DNA of 64,000 bases from an uncultured Bacilli bacterium (GCA_934096235.1 CAKOLO010000001.1:1-64000); one strand, 5' to 3'. Shown: positions 42,173-51,341, counted from the first letter of the stretch. The notes: a model not told the origin generated them from the letters alone. A program made the numbers and translations.

Positions 42173-43672
42173 ATGAACAAAACGTATATGTGTATTGATT
42201 TAAAAAGCTTTTATGCATCAGTAGAATGCAGAGAAAGAAACTTAGATCCATTAGATACTAATTTAGTAGTAGCAGACGAATCAAGAACAGATAAAACCAT
42301 TTGTTTAGCAGTATCACCTTCACTTAAATCTTATGGACTAGGTGGAAGATGTAGATTATTTGAAGTAAGACAAAAAGTAAAAGAAGTTAATTATCAAAGA
42401 AGAAAAAACAATCATTATAGAAACTTTACTGGAAAGTCATATATTGCATCAGAATTAAACAAGAATCCAAATTTTGAACTAGACTTTATAGCAGCAGTTC
42501 CTAGAATGAAATTATATATGAAATATAGTACTAATATCTATAATGTTTATTTAAAATATATTGCTCCAGAAGATATATTAGTTTACTCAATAGATGAAGT
42601 ATTTTGTGATATAACTAATTATTTAAGTTTTTATAAAATGACTGCAGAAGAATTAGTCATGAAAATTATTGAAGACGTTTATAATACAACTGGTATAACA
42701 GCAACAGCAGGAATAGGTACTAATATGTATTTAGCAAAAGTAGCAATGGACGTAACAGCTAAAAAGATGAAACCAAATAAGTTTGGAGTTAGAATTGCTA
42801 GTCTTGATGAAATGAAATATAAAAAAGAATTATGGAATCATAAACCCCTTACTGACTTTTGGAGAGTAGGCAGAGGTTATGCTAAAAAATTAGAAGAAAA
42901 TGGAATGTATACTATGGGCGATGTTGCAAGAGTGTCTATAAATAATGAAGACTTCTTATACAAATTATTTGGAGTAAATGCAGAATTCTTAATAGATCAC
43001 GCTTGGGGATATGAACCTTGTACTATTGCGGATGCTAAAAAATATAAACCATCAACTAATAGTATAAGTCAAGGACAAGTATTACACTGTCCATATAATT
43101 ATGAAAAAACAAAACTTATAGTAAGAGAAATGACAGATAACTTAGTACTTGATTTAGTAGAAAAACATCTAAAAACCGATCAATTTGTTTTAACTATCGG
43201 TTATGATGTTGAAAGTTTAACAACACCTGAAATTGCAAGAAAATATCACGGCGAAGTAACACTAGATGCATATGGAAGAAGAGTACCAAAACATGCTCAT
43301 GGAACAGCAAACATAGATCATAAAACCTCTTCAACAAAAGTAATAACAAGTGAAATAATGAAACTTTATGATAGAATAGTAAATCCTATCTTATTAGTTA
43401 GAAGACTAAACTTAACAGCCTGCAATTTAGTAAGTGAAGACGCAGAAAATAAACCAATCATAGAGCAAGTAGACTTATTTAGTAATTATGAAGAAATAAG
43501 TAAACAAAAAGAAAAAAGCTTGGAAGACGAGATAGAAGAAAAAAAGATTCAAAAGACATTACTAGATATAAAGAAAAAGTATGGTAAAAATTCTATTTTG
43601 AAAGCAATGAACTACGAGGAAGGAGCAACAGCTAAAGAAAGAAATAAAGAAGTAGGAGGACATAGAGGATGA
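42173..43672 (+). CDS. Y-family DNA polymerase (UmuC/UvrX type)
   Basis: 499 aa translesion polymerase. The first catalytic Asp is in CIDLKSFYASVE, the second acidic pair in YSIDEVFCDI; TAGIGTNMYLAKVAMD is the conserved palm segment and a helix-hairpin-helix-like GRGYAKKLEENG follows. The C-terminal little-finger region and a charged tail are present. ggaggtgat precedes ATG. It overlaps a YolD gene by 4 nt, the typical uvrX-yolD pair of prophages and mobile elements in Firmicutes. Confidence 0.92.
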   Translation: MNKTYMCIDLKSFYASVECRERNLDPLDTNLVVADESRTDKTICLAVSPSLKSYGLGGRCRLFEVRQKVKEVNYQRRKNNHYRNFTGKSYIASELNKNPNFELDFIAAVPRMKLYMKYSTNIYNVYLKYIAPEDILVYSIDEVFCDITNYLSFYKMTAEELVMKIIEDVYNTTGITATAGIGTNMYLAKVAMDVTAKKMKPNKFGVRIASLDEMKYKKELWNHKPLTDFWRVGRGYAKKLEENGMYTMGDVARVSINNEDFLYKLFGVNAEFLIDHAWGYEPCTIADAKKYKPSTNSISQGQVLHCPYNYEKTKLIVREMTDNLVLDLVEKHLKTDQFVLTIGYDVESLTTPEIARKYHGEVTLDAYGRRVPKHAHGTANIDHKTSSTKVITSEIMKLYDRIVNPILLVRRLNLTACNLVSEDAENKPIIEQVDLFSNYEEISKQKEKSLEDEIEEKKIQKTLLDIKKKYGKNSILKAMNYEEGATAKERNKEVGGHRG

Positions 43673-44088
43673 ATAATTATGATGATATTATTAATTTAGA
43701 TAGACCAGTTTCTAAACGCCCTTCTTCAAGTATGGAGTCCCGTGCTTCTCAATTCGCACCATTCGCAGCATTAGTCGGATATGATAGTGAAATAAAAGAA
43801 ACAGCAAGACTCACTGACAAGCAAATAGTTTTAGATGATTGTCAAAAAGAAATAATAAGTGATAAACTGAACTATTTAAATGAGCACTTAAATGATCAAA
43901 ATGAGATAACCATTACTTACTTTATAAAAGATTCTAAAAAATCAGGCGGAAGATATCTACAAAAAACAGGAATAATCAAAAGAATAGACTTAGTAAAGAA
44001 AAATGTAAAATTCACTGATAATTCTATTATAAGTATGAAAGACATTATAAATATAAAAGGAAATATATTTAATGAAATGTTTGAATAA
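43669..44088 (+). CDS. YolD-like protein
   Basis: 139 aa. RASQFAPFAALVGYDSEIKE is characteristic of YolD, and ITITYFIKDSKKSGGRYLQK and TDNSIISMKDIINIKG complete the family. YolD proteins accompany UmuC/UvrX polymerases and are thought to modulate them, in the position of UmuD. ATGA overlap with the polymerase indicates translational coupling. Confidence 0.85.
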   Translation: MNNYDDIINLDRPVSKRPSSSMESRASQFAPFAALVGYDSEIKETARLTDKQIVLDDCQKEIISDKLNYLNEHLNDQNEITITYFIKDSKKSGGRYLQKTGIIKRIDLVKKNVKFTDNSIISMKDIINIKGNIFNEMFE

Positions 44089-44300
44089 TGTTAAAAAAAT
44101 ATTTAAGTAAAACTAGAACTTCAAATATCAAAGTAAAAACCAAAACTAAAATGATTAATACAATCTTAATATTTATATTAGGAATTATTCTTGGAATATT
44201 TTCAAAATGGTTAGATAATTTAAGTATTGATAACTCAATATATAAAGGAGGTAAGCATGTATTTTCCGCAAAATATGACTTTTCAATATTTCTTTTTTGA
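44088..44300 (+). pseudogene. Truncated membrane protein fragment running into vanZ
   Basis: 70 aa. KTKMINTILIFILGIILGIFSKWLDNLSIDN looks like the N-terminal helix and following segment of a larger Firmicutes membrane protein family (about 200 aa). After YKGG the frame reads through the vanZ ribosome-binding site and start in another frame, so its last ~15 residues are not original. The start overlaps the yolD stop. Probably a deletion remnant. Confidence 0.5.
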
Positions 44301-44844
44301 TACATATGTTGGTTACTTTTTACAAGCACTACCATTAGCACTAATCATAAGTGTAACTTACTATTTAATAAAGTTTAGAAATGATTCAAAGACACCACTA
44401 AGTAAAAAGATATTTTCAAGTATATTTATTTGTTATATAACTGGTCTAATATGCTTAACTATTGGTCTAGACATAATAAATATAATTTGGTATAAACTGA
44501 TATATCATATGGATCCAGGTACTAGTATAAATTGGTTTAATGGCAACTTTAGCTTCAATCTAAATTTTATAAGTAACTTAACTAAAGAAAATATTGGAAA
44601 CTTCTTAATGTTTTTACCATTTGGTATATTGTATCCTTTATCACAAAAAGAGTTTAACTATAAAAATACTATTATAAAAGGAATTATACTCGTATTAATA
44701 ATAGAAGTATTAGAACCAATATTTGGAAGAGCGTTTGATATTAATGATATTATTCTAAATTCATTAGGCATTATAATATCTACATTGATATATATGATTA
44801 TTAATAAAAAAATAAGGAGTAAAAATAATGAACGAAACAATTAA
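44257..44844 (+). CDS. VanZ family membrane protein
   Basis: 195 aa, five membrane helices. FLMFLPFGILYPL and the late acidic-helix pattern IEVLEPIFGRAFDINDIILNSLG match VanZ-like proteins, some of which lower teicoplanin sensitivity; most have no known role. ATG 44257 is set by aaaggaggt. It overlaps the truncated fragment before it and the nitroreductase after it. Confidence 0.85.
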   Translation: MYFPQNMTFQYFFFDTYVGYFLQALPLALIISVTYYLIKFRNDSKTPLSKKIFSSIFICYITGLICLTIGLDIINIIWYKLIYHMDPGTSINWFNGNFSFNLNFISNLTKENIGNFLMFLPFGILYPLSQKEFNYKNTIIKGIILVLIIEVLEPIFGRAFDINDIILNSLGIIISTLIYMIINKKIRSKNNERNN

Positions 44845-45349
44845 AAATTTAATAGAAAGAAGAAGTTGTAGAAAATTTAAAGAAGAACAAATTAAAGATG
44901 AAGAATTAAATGAAATATTACTAGCGGGAGAATATGCACCAACTGGTATGGGAATGCAATCACCTAAAATGGTAGTTCTTCAAAATAAAGAAACAATAGA
45001 AAAATTATCAAAATTAAATGCTAAGATTATGGGAAGAGACATTGACCCATTTTATGGAGCACCTACTGTAATAGTAGTTCTAGCTGACAAAACAAGAACA
45101 ACTTATATAGAAGACGGAAGTTTAGTTATAGGAAACTTAATGAATGCAGCTCATAGTCTAGGATTAGGTTCTTGTTGGATACATAGAGCTAAAGAAGAAT
45201 TTGAAAGAGAAGAAGGAAAAGAACTATTAAAAGAATGGAATATACCTGATAATTATGTAGGAATAGGGCATTGTATTTTAGGTTACGCTGAAGGACCACT
45301 TCCAGAAGCCAAACCTAGAAAAGAAGACTATGTAACAATAATAAAGTAG
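44828..45349 (+). CDS. Nitroreductase family protein
   Basis: 173 aa, FMN-dependent. IERRSCRKFKEEQI is the N-terminal FMN-phosphate motif, YAPTGMGMQSPKMVV the dimer/FMN segment, and LGSCWIHRA with GHCILGYAEGPLPEAKPRK the C-terminal half. It reduces nitro compounds or quinones with NAD(P)H. aaggag lies inside the end of vanZ. Confidence 0.9.
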   Translation: MNETIKNLIERRSCRKFKEEQIKDEELNEILLAGEYAPTGMGMQSPKMVVLQNKETIEKLSKLNAKIMGRDIDPFYGAPTVIVVLADKTRTTYIEDGSLVIGNLMNAAHSLGLGSCWIHRAKEEFEREEGKELLKEWNIPDNYVGIGHCILGYAEGPLPEAKPRKEDYVTIIK

Positions 45350-45356
45350 GTGACTC

Positions 45357-45545
45357 ATGAAAGAATATATGAAATATATAATTAGTACAATTGTATTCCT
45401 AGTAGTTTATACATTAGTATCATATTTACTTACAAAGAATATTGATTTCAAAATGATAATAATAACTTCTATTGTATACGCAATATCCTACACAACAATA
45501 GACTTAGTTTGCAATAAAATATCATCAAAAAGCAAAAAGAAATAA
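45357..45545 (+). CDS. Small two-helix membrane protein
   Basis: 62 aa: helices about 6-25 and 32-50, then a Lys/Ser tail (NKISSKSKKK). taggtgact lies before ATG, 7 nt after the nitroreductase stop, so it is probably cotranscribed. No family recognised. Confidence 0.55.
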   Translation: MKEYMKYIISTIVFLVVYTLVSYLLTKNIDFKMIIITSIVYAISYTTIDLVCNKISSKSKKK

Positions 45546-45632
45546 TGGAGAAATTAAAAATAAAATTGAATTATTAAAATTAGAATAAAATGATATGAGT
45601 AAATACTCTATACCAAAGAAAGGAACAAAACT

Positions 45633-46175
45633 ATGAAAAGATGTAAATGGTGTAACTTAGATAATCCATTATATGTAGAATATCATGATAAAGAGTGGTG
45701 CATACAAAACAATAATGATAAATACTTATTTGAAATGTTAATCTTAGAGTCTTTTCAAGCAGGACTTTCTTGGGAATGCGTTCTAAACAAAAGAGAAGAC
45801 TTTAGAATTTCTTATGATAACTTTGATATAGATAAAATAATTAACTATGATGAAACTAAAATAAATGAGTTACTATCTAATCCTAAGATTATAAGAAATA
45901 AACTTAAAATAAAAGCAAGTATAAATAACTCAAAAATATTTAAGAATATAGAAAAAGAATATGGGAGTTTCTATAAATATTTAATGAGTTTTACAAATGG
46001 CAAAACATTTTATGAAGTTGGTAAAACAACAAATGATCTATCAGATAGAATATCTAAAGATTTAATTAAAAGAGGCATGAAGTTTGTAGGCTCTACTATT
46101 ATATATTCATACTTACAAGCAATAGGTATCATTTATTCTCATGATAAAAAATGTTTTATGTATAAAGAATTTTAA
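45633..46175 (+). CDS. tag: 3-methyladenine DNA glycosylase I
   Basis: 180 aa, Tag family. RCKWCNLDNPLYVEYHDKEW holds the N-terminal Zn ligands and conserved YHD.EWG-type block; LILESFQAGLSWECVLNKRE is the base-binding pocket. It removes N3-methyladenine from DNA. gaaagga precedes ATG. Confidence 0.94.
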   Translation: MKRCKWCNLDNPLYVEYHDKEWCIQNNNDKYLFEMLILESFQAGLSWECVLNKREDFRISYDNFDIDKIINYDETKINELLSNPKIIRNKLKIKASINNSKIFKNIEKEYGSFYKYLMSFTNGKTFYEVGKTTNDLSDRISKDLIKRGMKFVGSTIIYSYLQAIGIIYSHDKKCFMYKEF

Positions 46176-46214
46176 AAGAGATTAATTTCTTTTTTATTAT
46201 TAATAAAATTAACT

Positions 46215-46265
46215 TATAATAAATGTGCAACTAAAAGTTGCTAGAAAAATGAGAATTTTCATTTT
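46215..46265 (+). promoter_or_regulatory. -10 and two small hairpins before the broken HTH gene
   Basis: TATAAT (46215-46220) is followed by gcaac/gttgc (46227-46241) and aaaatga/tcatttt (46246-46265), both in the expected 5' UTR. They may have served regulation of the HTH gene. The rest of 46176-46293 shows only a weak post-tag terminator. Confidence 0.4.
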
Positions 46266-46293
46266 AAACTTCAATACAAAGGAGGAACGTCTA

Positions 46294-46598
46294 ATGAAGT
46301 TCGGAGAAAATTTATATAATTTAAGAAAAAAATCAAAAATGATCAAGAAGATTTAACAGAAAAACTAGATGTATCAAGACAAACTAAATATGAAGAAGTT
46401 TATAAAACTATAGGTGAACCTAAAGAAAATATCGATCAAATTAAAGAATATAATAACTATATATTTTGGGCTTTTGGTTTAAAGAACTATAGAAAATCTA
46501 CTTGGTGGGTTAAAACAGCAAGTACAAATATAAAAGATAAAATAACTTTAAGAACGTCTAATACAATAAAAAAATTAATTGATATATGTAAAAAATAA
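46294..46598 (+). pseudogene. Broken XRE-family regulator
   Basis: Good ribosome-binding site (aaaggaggaa) and ATG begin MKFGENLYNLRKKSKM, then TAA at 46354-46356. One frame over, QEDLTEKLDVSRQT continues an XRE helix-turn-helix, so a single base was lost at the M(S)QED junction. After SRQT the usual recognition helix (VSKWE) is missing and an unrelated YKTIGEPKENIDQI...WAFGLKNYRKSTWW follows up to TAA, suggesting an internal deletion as well. Confidence 0.75.
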
Positions 46599-46640
46599 TA
46601 CATTTGTATGCTATAATAATTTCATCAAAGAAGGTGGATT

Positions 46641-47135
46641 ATGGGTAGCATAAGTGTATTATTTTTAATGGGTTTATTACTTGGTATATATTTCTTTATT
46701 ATTAGTTTCATATTTATAATTATATTTTATGTACTAATAAGTTATATATTTGAAAGTTTAGCAATCACTTCTATGAGTAAAAATCTAAAATCTAAAAATA
46801 TTTATACTGGATGGATACCATTTTATAATAAATATATACTAGGCAAAATAGGAAACAGCGAACCTCTTGGTATAACTCTTTTTATAACAACATTAATTTC
46901 TACGATTACAATTATATTATTCTTTATATTTAAAGAACCACAACCTGTATTAATAATAATTTTCCTACTAAGTGTACTTACAACATTTATTTTAGATATA
47001 ATCTTGTCAAATAAAATATTTAATAAATATTCAAAAAACTTTAAAGATGTTATGACTGCATTAAGTGTCTTATCGCTAGGATTTTTAAGGCCAATCTTTC
47101 TATATATAATTAGAAATAAAAAGAAGAATATATGA
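46641..47135 (+). CDS. Four-helix membrane protein
   Basis: 164 aa, mostly hydrophobic with four or five helices. Between helices 2 and 3 lies IYTGWIPFYNKYILGKIGN, a WIP..N.Y.LGK motif shared by many small Firmicutes membrane proteins of unknown role. aaggtgg precedes ATG. Its end overlaps the DUF7662 pseudogene by 4 nt. Confidence 0.65.
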   Translation: MGSISVLFLMGLLLGIYFFIISFIFIIIFYVLISYIFESLAITSMSKNLKSKNIYTGWIPFYNKYILGKIGNSEPLGITLFITTLISTITIILFFIFKEPQPVLIIIFLLSVLTTFILDIILSNKIFNKYSKNFKDVMTALSVLSLGFLRPIFLYIIRNKKKNI

Positions 47136-47344
47136 GTAAATATGAACCATTATAGAATTATATAAAAAATAACAATAAAGATAGTTATAAATTAACTTAT
47201 GATGAAATAGAAAATATTCTTGGTTTCCCTATAGATCATTCATTTCTAACCTATAAAAAAGAATTAATTAGTTATGGATATGAAGTAGTTAAAATATCAA
47301 TGAAAGAAAAAACAATTTTATTTAATAAAATTATAAAGGAGTAA
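47132..47344 (+). pseudogene. DUF7662-like protein with an early amber stop
   Basis: MSKYEPL is followed by TAG (47153-47155), then in the same frame NYIKNNNKDSYKLTYDEIENILGFPIDHSFLTYKKELISYGYEV and ISMKEKTILF to TAA. Relatives read MSKYDPLWEYI, so a Trp TGG probably became TAG. Otherwise intact (70 codons). Confidence 0.75.
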
Positions 47345-47347
47345 TAA

Positions 47348-47935
47348 ATGAAATATAAAAGTTATGCTTTATTAATACTAATAATATTTTATAGTATATT
47401 CTTCATCAAAATGTTAATTCAAAAAAGAAAAGGTATTAAAACAAGGCAAGTAGGTTCTATAAAAGAAAAAAGAATAAGAATTATTGAAATACTTATGTCA
47501 GTTTCAACTTTATTAATAGTACCAATACAACTTATTTCAATATTTTTAGATTATAACTATTCAAACAATTGCATAAGATACATCGGACTATTCATTGGTA
47601 TTATAGGAGATATAATATTTTTAATATCAGTAATTACAATGAAAAATAGTTGGAGAGTAGGTATATCAAAAAATGATAAAACAAAACTTATCACAAATGG
47701 TATATACAAAATAAGTAGAAATCCTGCATTCTTAGGTTTTGATTTAATGTACATAGGGATCACTCTACTATATAGTAATATTCTTACAATAATATTTTCT
47801 TTATTTGCTGTTATAATGTTACATTTACAAATATTAGAAGAAGAAAAATACTTAGAAAAGAATTTTAAAGATGAATATAAAGTTTATAAATCTAAAACAA
47901 ATCGTTATTTAGGAATAAAAATAAAGATATCTTAA
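47348..47935 (+). CDS. Isoprenylcysteine carboxyl methyltransferase-like membrane protein
   Basis: 195 aa, about five helices. The C-terminal NGIYKISRNPAFLGFDLMYIG and EEEKYLEKNFKDEYKVYKSKTNRY are the SAM-binding signature of the ICMT/PEMT family, which methylates lipids or protein carboxyl groups; the substrate is unknown. aaaggag precedes ATG. It converges with the LysR gene, overlapping by 4 nt. Confidence 0.82.
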   Translation: MKYKSYALLILIIFYSIFFIKMLIQKRKGIKTRQVGSIKEKRIRIIEILMSVSTLLIVPIQLISIFLDYNYSNNCIRYIGLFIGIIGDIIFLISVITMKNSWRVGISKNDKTKLITNGIYKISRNPAFLGFDLMYIGITLLYSNILTIIFSLFAVIMLHLQILEEEKYLEKNFKDEYKVYKSKTNRYLGIKIKIS

Positions 47936-47951
47936 AACTGGATATCTTTTT
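47923..47951. terminator. Bidirectional terminator inside overlapping 3' ends
   Basis: Stem aaagatatc/gatatcttt (9 bp) with a 9-nt loop that contains both stop codons. Confidence 0.75.
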
Positions 47952-48831
47952 TCATAATTATTTCTATAAGTTTCTTAGTACTAAAATTAGGTATATGATT
48001 TCTAGACAATGCTACTGCTATATATCTACTAGGCACTTTTTCTTTGATTTTAAGTTCAAATAATTCTTTATTTAAAGTATCTTTTTGATATTCTTTAGTA
48101 ATATATCCTATACCAAAACCAATCTTAGTAAATTCTACTATTAAAGCATAACTAGCAAGTTCTATATTAGGTTTTAAAGTAACATTATATTTTTGAGTAT
48201 ATGTATCTAAAAACTCGCGTGTATTAGAACCCTTAGCTTGAAGTACTAATGGATAATCATTAAGATCTTTAAGCGATAAATCTCTCTTTGCAAGTTCCTT
48301 ATATTTTTTACCAACAACAAACGTATCATGGACCTCTTTACATCTAAAAATTTCTATATCATTACCATAATTTTTATCATTTAAGTTTAGTATTACTATA
48401 TCAACAAGTCCATTTTTAAGTTGAGGTATTAAGTCTTCAGTAATATCAGTAACTATTTTAATATCAATTTTAGGATATTTTGAATGAAATTCTTCTAAAT
48501 AAGGAAGCAAAAACTCTCTAGTTAGAGTAGTACTTATACCAATATTAATTCTTCCAATTTCTAAGTTCATTAAATCAGTAAATTTATTTTCGGCATTATT
48601 AATATACTCAATAGCTTGTTTTATATAATTATAAAATTCAGTACCTTCATGGGTTAGTATAACACCTCTTTTAGTCCTAACAAATAAAGGGCCACCAAGT
48701 TGTTCTTCAAGATTTTTAATTGATTTACTAATCGCAGGTTGTGATATATTAAGTTCAGCACTGGCCTTAGTTATATTTTTATGATTAGCTACTACATAGA
48801 ATATTCTATATAATTCAAAGTCAATATTCAT
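47932..48831 (-). CDS. LysR-family transcriptional regulator
   Basis: 299 aa. N-terminal winged helix-turn-helix: FYVVANHKNITKASAELNIS, QPAISKSIKNLEEQLG, LFVRTKRGVILT. The C-terminal type 2 periplasmic-binding-like domain begins about residue 90. Divergent from the PHP gene at 48919 with about 87 bp between, so that gene is a candidate target. ggaggt precedes the ATG. Confidence 0.93.
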   Translation of the reverse strand: MNIDFELYRIFYVVANHKNITKASAELNISQPAISKSIKNLEEQLGGPLFVRTKRGVILTHEGTEFYNYIKQAIEYINNAENKFTDLMNLEIGRINIGISTTLTREFLLPYLEEFHSKYPKIDIKIVTDITEDLIPQLKNGLVDIVILNLNDKNYGNDIEIFRCKEVHDTFVVGKKYKELAKRDLSLKDLNDYPLVLQAKGSNTREFLDTYTQKYNVTLKPNIELASYALIVEFTKIGFGIGYITKEYQKDTLNKELFELKIKEKVPSRYIAVALSRNHIPNFSTKKLIEIIMKKDIQF

Positions 48832-48918
48832 AATAACCTCCAGTTATGATAGACATAACAAATATGTATTTTTATAATAACAGTAAAAACATTATAATGC
48901 AAGTAGAAGGAGAAAAAT

Positions 48919-49863
48919 ATGATAGATGAAGAAGAAATGATAATTAAAACACTAGATAAATTTATAAATAAAAATATAATAAAACCCTATAAAGAGAGTG
49001 ATAAAATCATTGATATGCATGTTCACTCTTGCTATTCAGATGGTGTGCTTACTCCAAACGAATTAATAAGATTAGCAATCGATAAAAGAATAAGCACTCT
49101 TTCTATAACAGATCACGACACTATCGAAGGAATTAAAAAGGTAGATAGAACTGATAAACTTATACAAGATACTGGTATAGAAATAATTAATGGTATTGAA
49201 CTATCAGCTAAAAGAGAAACTGGTAGAATGCATATATTAGGTTATGGAATAGATCTTGAAAATAAAGATTTAAATAAGAAAATGAGTGAACTAAGAGATA
49301 TAAGTATAAATTCAGTACTAACTATATTAGAACAAATAAAGAAAGACAATAATATTAGATTTAATTATGATGACATAAAAGACTTAGTAAATAGTACTCA
49401 TCATATAAATAGAGTAGATATCGCAAGATTATGTGTTAAGAATGGCTATGCTACTTCAGTAAAAGATGCATTCAATAGATATTTAATTGATGCTTATGAT
49501 AAAACTAGAACTACAAGAACAGGTATATATTATGAAGAATGTTTAGACTTAATAAAAAGAAGTGGTGGAATTCCTGTACTTGCTCATCCTAAAACTCTAG
49601 AACTAAGTGAAAAAGAACTTTTAAAGACTATCAGAGATATGATGAGCTGTGGTTTAGAAGGAATAGAAGTATATCACTCAAGTCATTCTTTAGAACAAAT
49701 GAAATTATATAGAAGAGTCGCAGAAGAATATAATTTATTAATTAGTGGTGGTAGTGATTTTCATGGTAAGGGTGTAAAACCTGATATAGAAATGGGCAGT
49801 GGTAAAAATAACAACTTAAATATTAAAACACTTTCTCTAGTAGATAGACTTCATAATAGATAA
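48919..49863 (+). CDS. PHP-domain phosphoesterase (TrpH/YciV-like)
   Basis: 314 aa with a 30-residue N-terminal extension before the PHP domain. Metal motifs: DMHVHSCYSDG, TDHDT, GIELSA, VLAHP and GGSDFHG. Relatives hydrolyse nucleoside 3',5'-bisphosphates and trim RNA 5' ends. aaggag precedes ATG. Divergently transcribed from lysR. Confidence 0.87.
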   Translation: MIDEEEMIIKTLDKFINKNIIKPYKESDKIIDMHVHSCYSDGVLTPNELIRLAIDKRISTLSITDHDTIEGIKKVDRTDKLIQDTGIEIINGIELSAKRETGRMHILGYGIDLENKDLNKKMSELRDISINSVLTILEQIKKDNNIRFNYDDIKDLVNSTHHINRVDIARLCVKNGYATSVKDAFNRYLIDAYDKTRTTRTGIYYEECLDLIKRSGGIPVLAHPKTLELSEKELLKTIRDMMSCGLEGIEVYHSSHSLEQMKLYRRVAEEYNLLISGGSDFHGKGVKPDIEMGSGKNNNLNIKTLSLVDRLHNR

Positions 49864-49887
49864 ACTCATTATAGAAATGAGTTTTTT
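49862..49887 (+). terminator. Terminator of the PHP gene
   Basis: Stem aaactcatt/aatgagttt, 5-nt loop, six T. Confidence 0.8.
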
Positions 49888-49920
49888 AAAATGCTATAAT
49901 TATAAAAGAGAAGGTGAAGT

Positions 49921-50664
49921 ATGAAGAAATTAAACTCAAATCATTTAAAGATAATTGCTATAATAGCTATGACAATAGATCATATAGCTGATTTATTATA
50001 TCCAGGTATGCCAAATATATTTATGTCTAATATAATGCATATAATTGGTAGACTTACTGCACCTATAATGTTCTTCTTTATTTGTGAAGGATATTATTAT
50101 ACTAAAGATGTAAAGAAGTATATAAGTAGATTATTTATATTTGCTCTTATTTCTCATTTTGCTTACTGTTTTGCATTTGGTATTAATTTTATTTCTTTTA
50201 GTACTGGAAACATATTTAATCAAACAAGTATAATGTGGACACTAGCTTGGGCAGTAGTAGCACTTCATATATTACATGGTAAAAATAACTTGAAAGAATG
50301 GCAAAAATGGTTACTAATAATTTTGATTAATTTAATAACATTCTCATCAGACTTTAGTAGTATTGCAGTAATGGCTATATTATTTATGTATGATAGACGT
50401 GATAACTTAAAAGGACAAATGATAAGTATGATGGTTTGGTTAAGCATTTATGCTTTGATTTCATATTTATTCGTAAGTAAAACTTATGGCTTAATTGAAA
50501 TGACTGCTATACTTGTATATCCACTTCTAAAAAAATATAATAAAGAACGTGGAAAAACAAAATGGTTAAAATGGTTCTTCTATTTATATTATCCATTACA
50601 CTTAATAATTATTGGTGTATTAAGAATATATATGTATGGTAATATTCCTTTATTATTTAACTAA
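49921..50664 (+). CDS. TraX family membrane protein
   Basis: 247 aa, about eight helices. LKIIAIIAMTIDHIADLLYP and RLTAPIMFFFICEGYYYTKDVKKYISRLF are hallmarks of TraX. In F plasmid TraX acetylates pilin; chromosomal copies in Firmicutes are common and likely acyltransferases of other targets. No conjugation genes adjoin. aaggtgaagt precedes ATG. Confidence 0.87.
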   Translation: MKKLNSNHLKIIAIIAMTIDHIADLLYPGMPNIFMSNIMHIIGRLTAPIMFFFICEGYYYTKDVKKYISRLFIFALISHFAYCFAFGINFISFSTGNIFNQTSIMWTLAWAVVALHILHGKNNLKEWQKWLLIILINLITFSSDFSSIAVMAILFMYDRRDNLKGQMISMMVWLSIYALISYLFVSKTYGLIEMTAILVYPLLKKYNKERGKTKWLKWFFYLYYPLHLIIIGVLRIYMYGNIPLLFN

Positions 50665-50751
50665 TGTTATTAAAAAGTGCGCACTTCCACTTAAAAATGG
50701 TAGATAAAAAACATAACAAAAAGTATTATGTACTCATAAGGAGAAAAAACT

Positions 50752-51312
50752 ATGAAAATAGGTAAAAGAATATAAGAATTAAGAAAAGAAAATGATTTAT
50801 CACAAGAAGACTTAGCTTCACTTTTAGGAGTAATAAGACAAACATATCAAAGTGGGAACTAGGAGAAACTTCTCTAGACTTAAAACAAGCTAAAAAACTT
50901 TTAGAGATATTCAAAGTAACTTTAGATGAACTTACAGGAGAAAAAATACAAAAGGATTTGGATACTAGTTTTAGGAATATTTACTATAGCAATGTTATTA
51001 TTAAGTGTTTGTTTATTCTTTAATATAAACTTTTGTAATTTAATACCATATATTCCATATCACTGTAAAGCACTTTTAAGAATTACTTCACTTGCACTAA
51101 CATTCTTATCAGTAATTGGCACTTCTTGGTTTATAGGACTTACTAAAAAGTTATTTAAAACGTATAAAAAATATCATCATAAAATAATTACTAATAGTAG
51201 TGATGAAATAGGTATAAGTCTTCATACGCCTATATTCAAATCAGATAAAAAGAAACTAAAAACTATTACTATAATTGCATTCTATCATGAATGGAATTGG
51301 TTTGCAAAATAG
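50752..51312 (+). pseudogene. XRE regulator with C-terminal membrane domain, broken
   Basis: aaggag and ATG begin MKIGKRI, then TAA (50773-50775, CAA in relatives), then ELRKENDLSQEDLASLLGV.RQTYQ. Near 50850 one A is missing, and the +1 frame gives WELGETSLDLKQAKKLLEIF and TLDELTGEK. The last part, from about 50926, continues in another frame as a two-helix membrane region (KYKRIWILVLGIFTIAMLLL) ending EWNWFAK. Three lesions show a decayed HTH-plus-membrane regulator. The 50665-50751 gap holds only an A+T-rich leader. Confidence 0.8.
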
Positions 51313-51315
51313 AGT

Positions 51316-51341
51316 AAAGTCTAGTGTATACTAGGCTTTTT
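51316..51341 (+). terminator. Terminator of the 50752 locus
   Basis: Stem aagtctagt/actaggctt with one G-T pair, 4-nt loop, T run. Confidence 0.75.

Noticed and set aside
47132..47344. TAG as a recoded sense codon (for example pyrrolysine or reassigned amber)
   Set aside because: TAG ends rpmG, rpsB and ylbE, and only one internal TAG case was found.
49921..50664. TraX as sign of a conjugative element
   Set aside because: No relaxase, coupling protein, VirB4 or integrase is present in the window, and chromosomal TraX genes are common.
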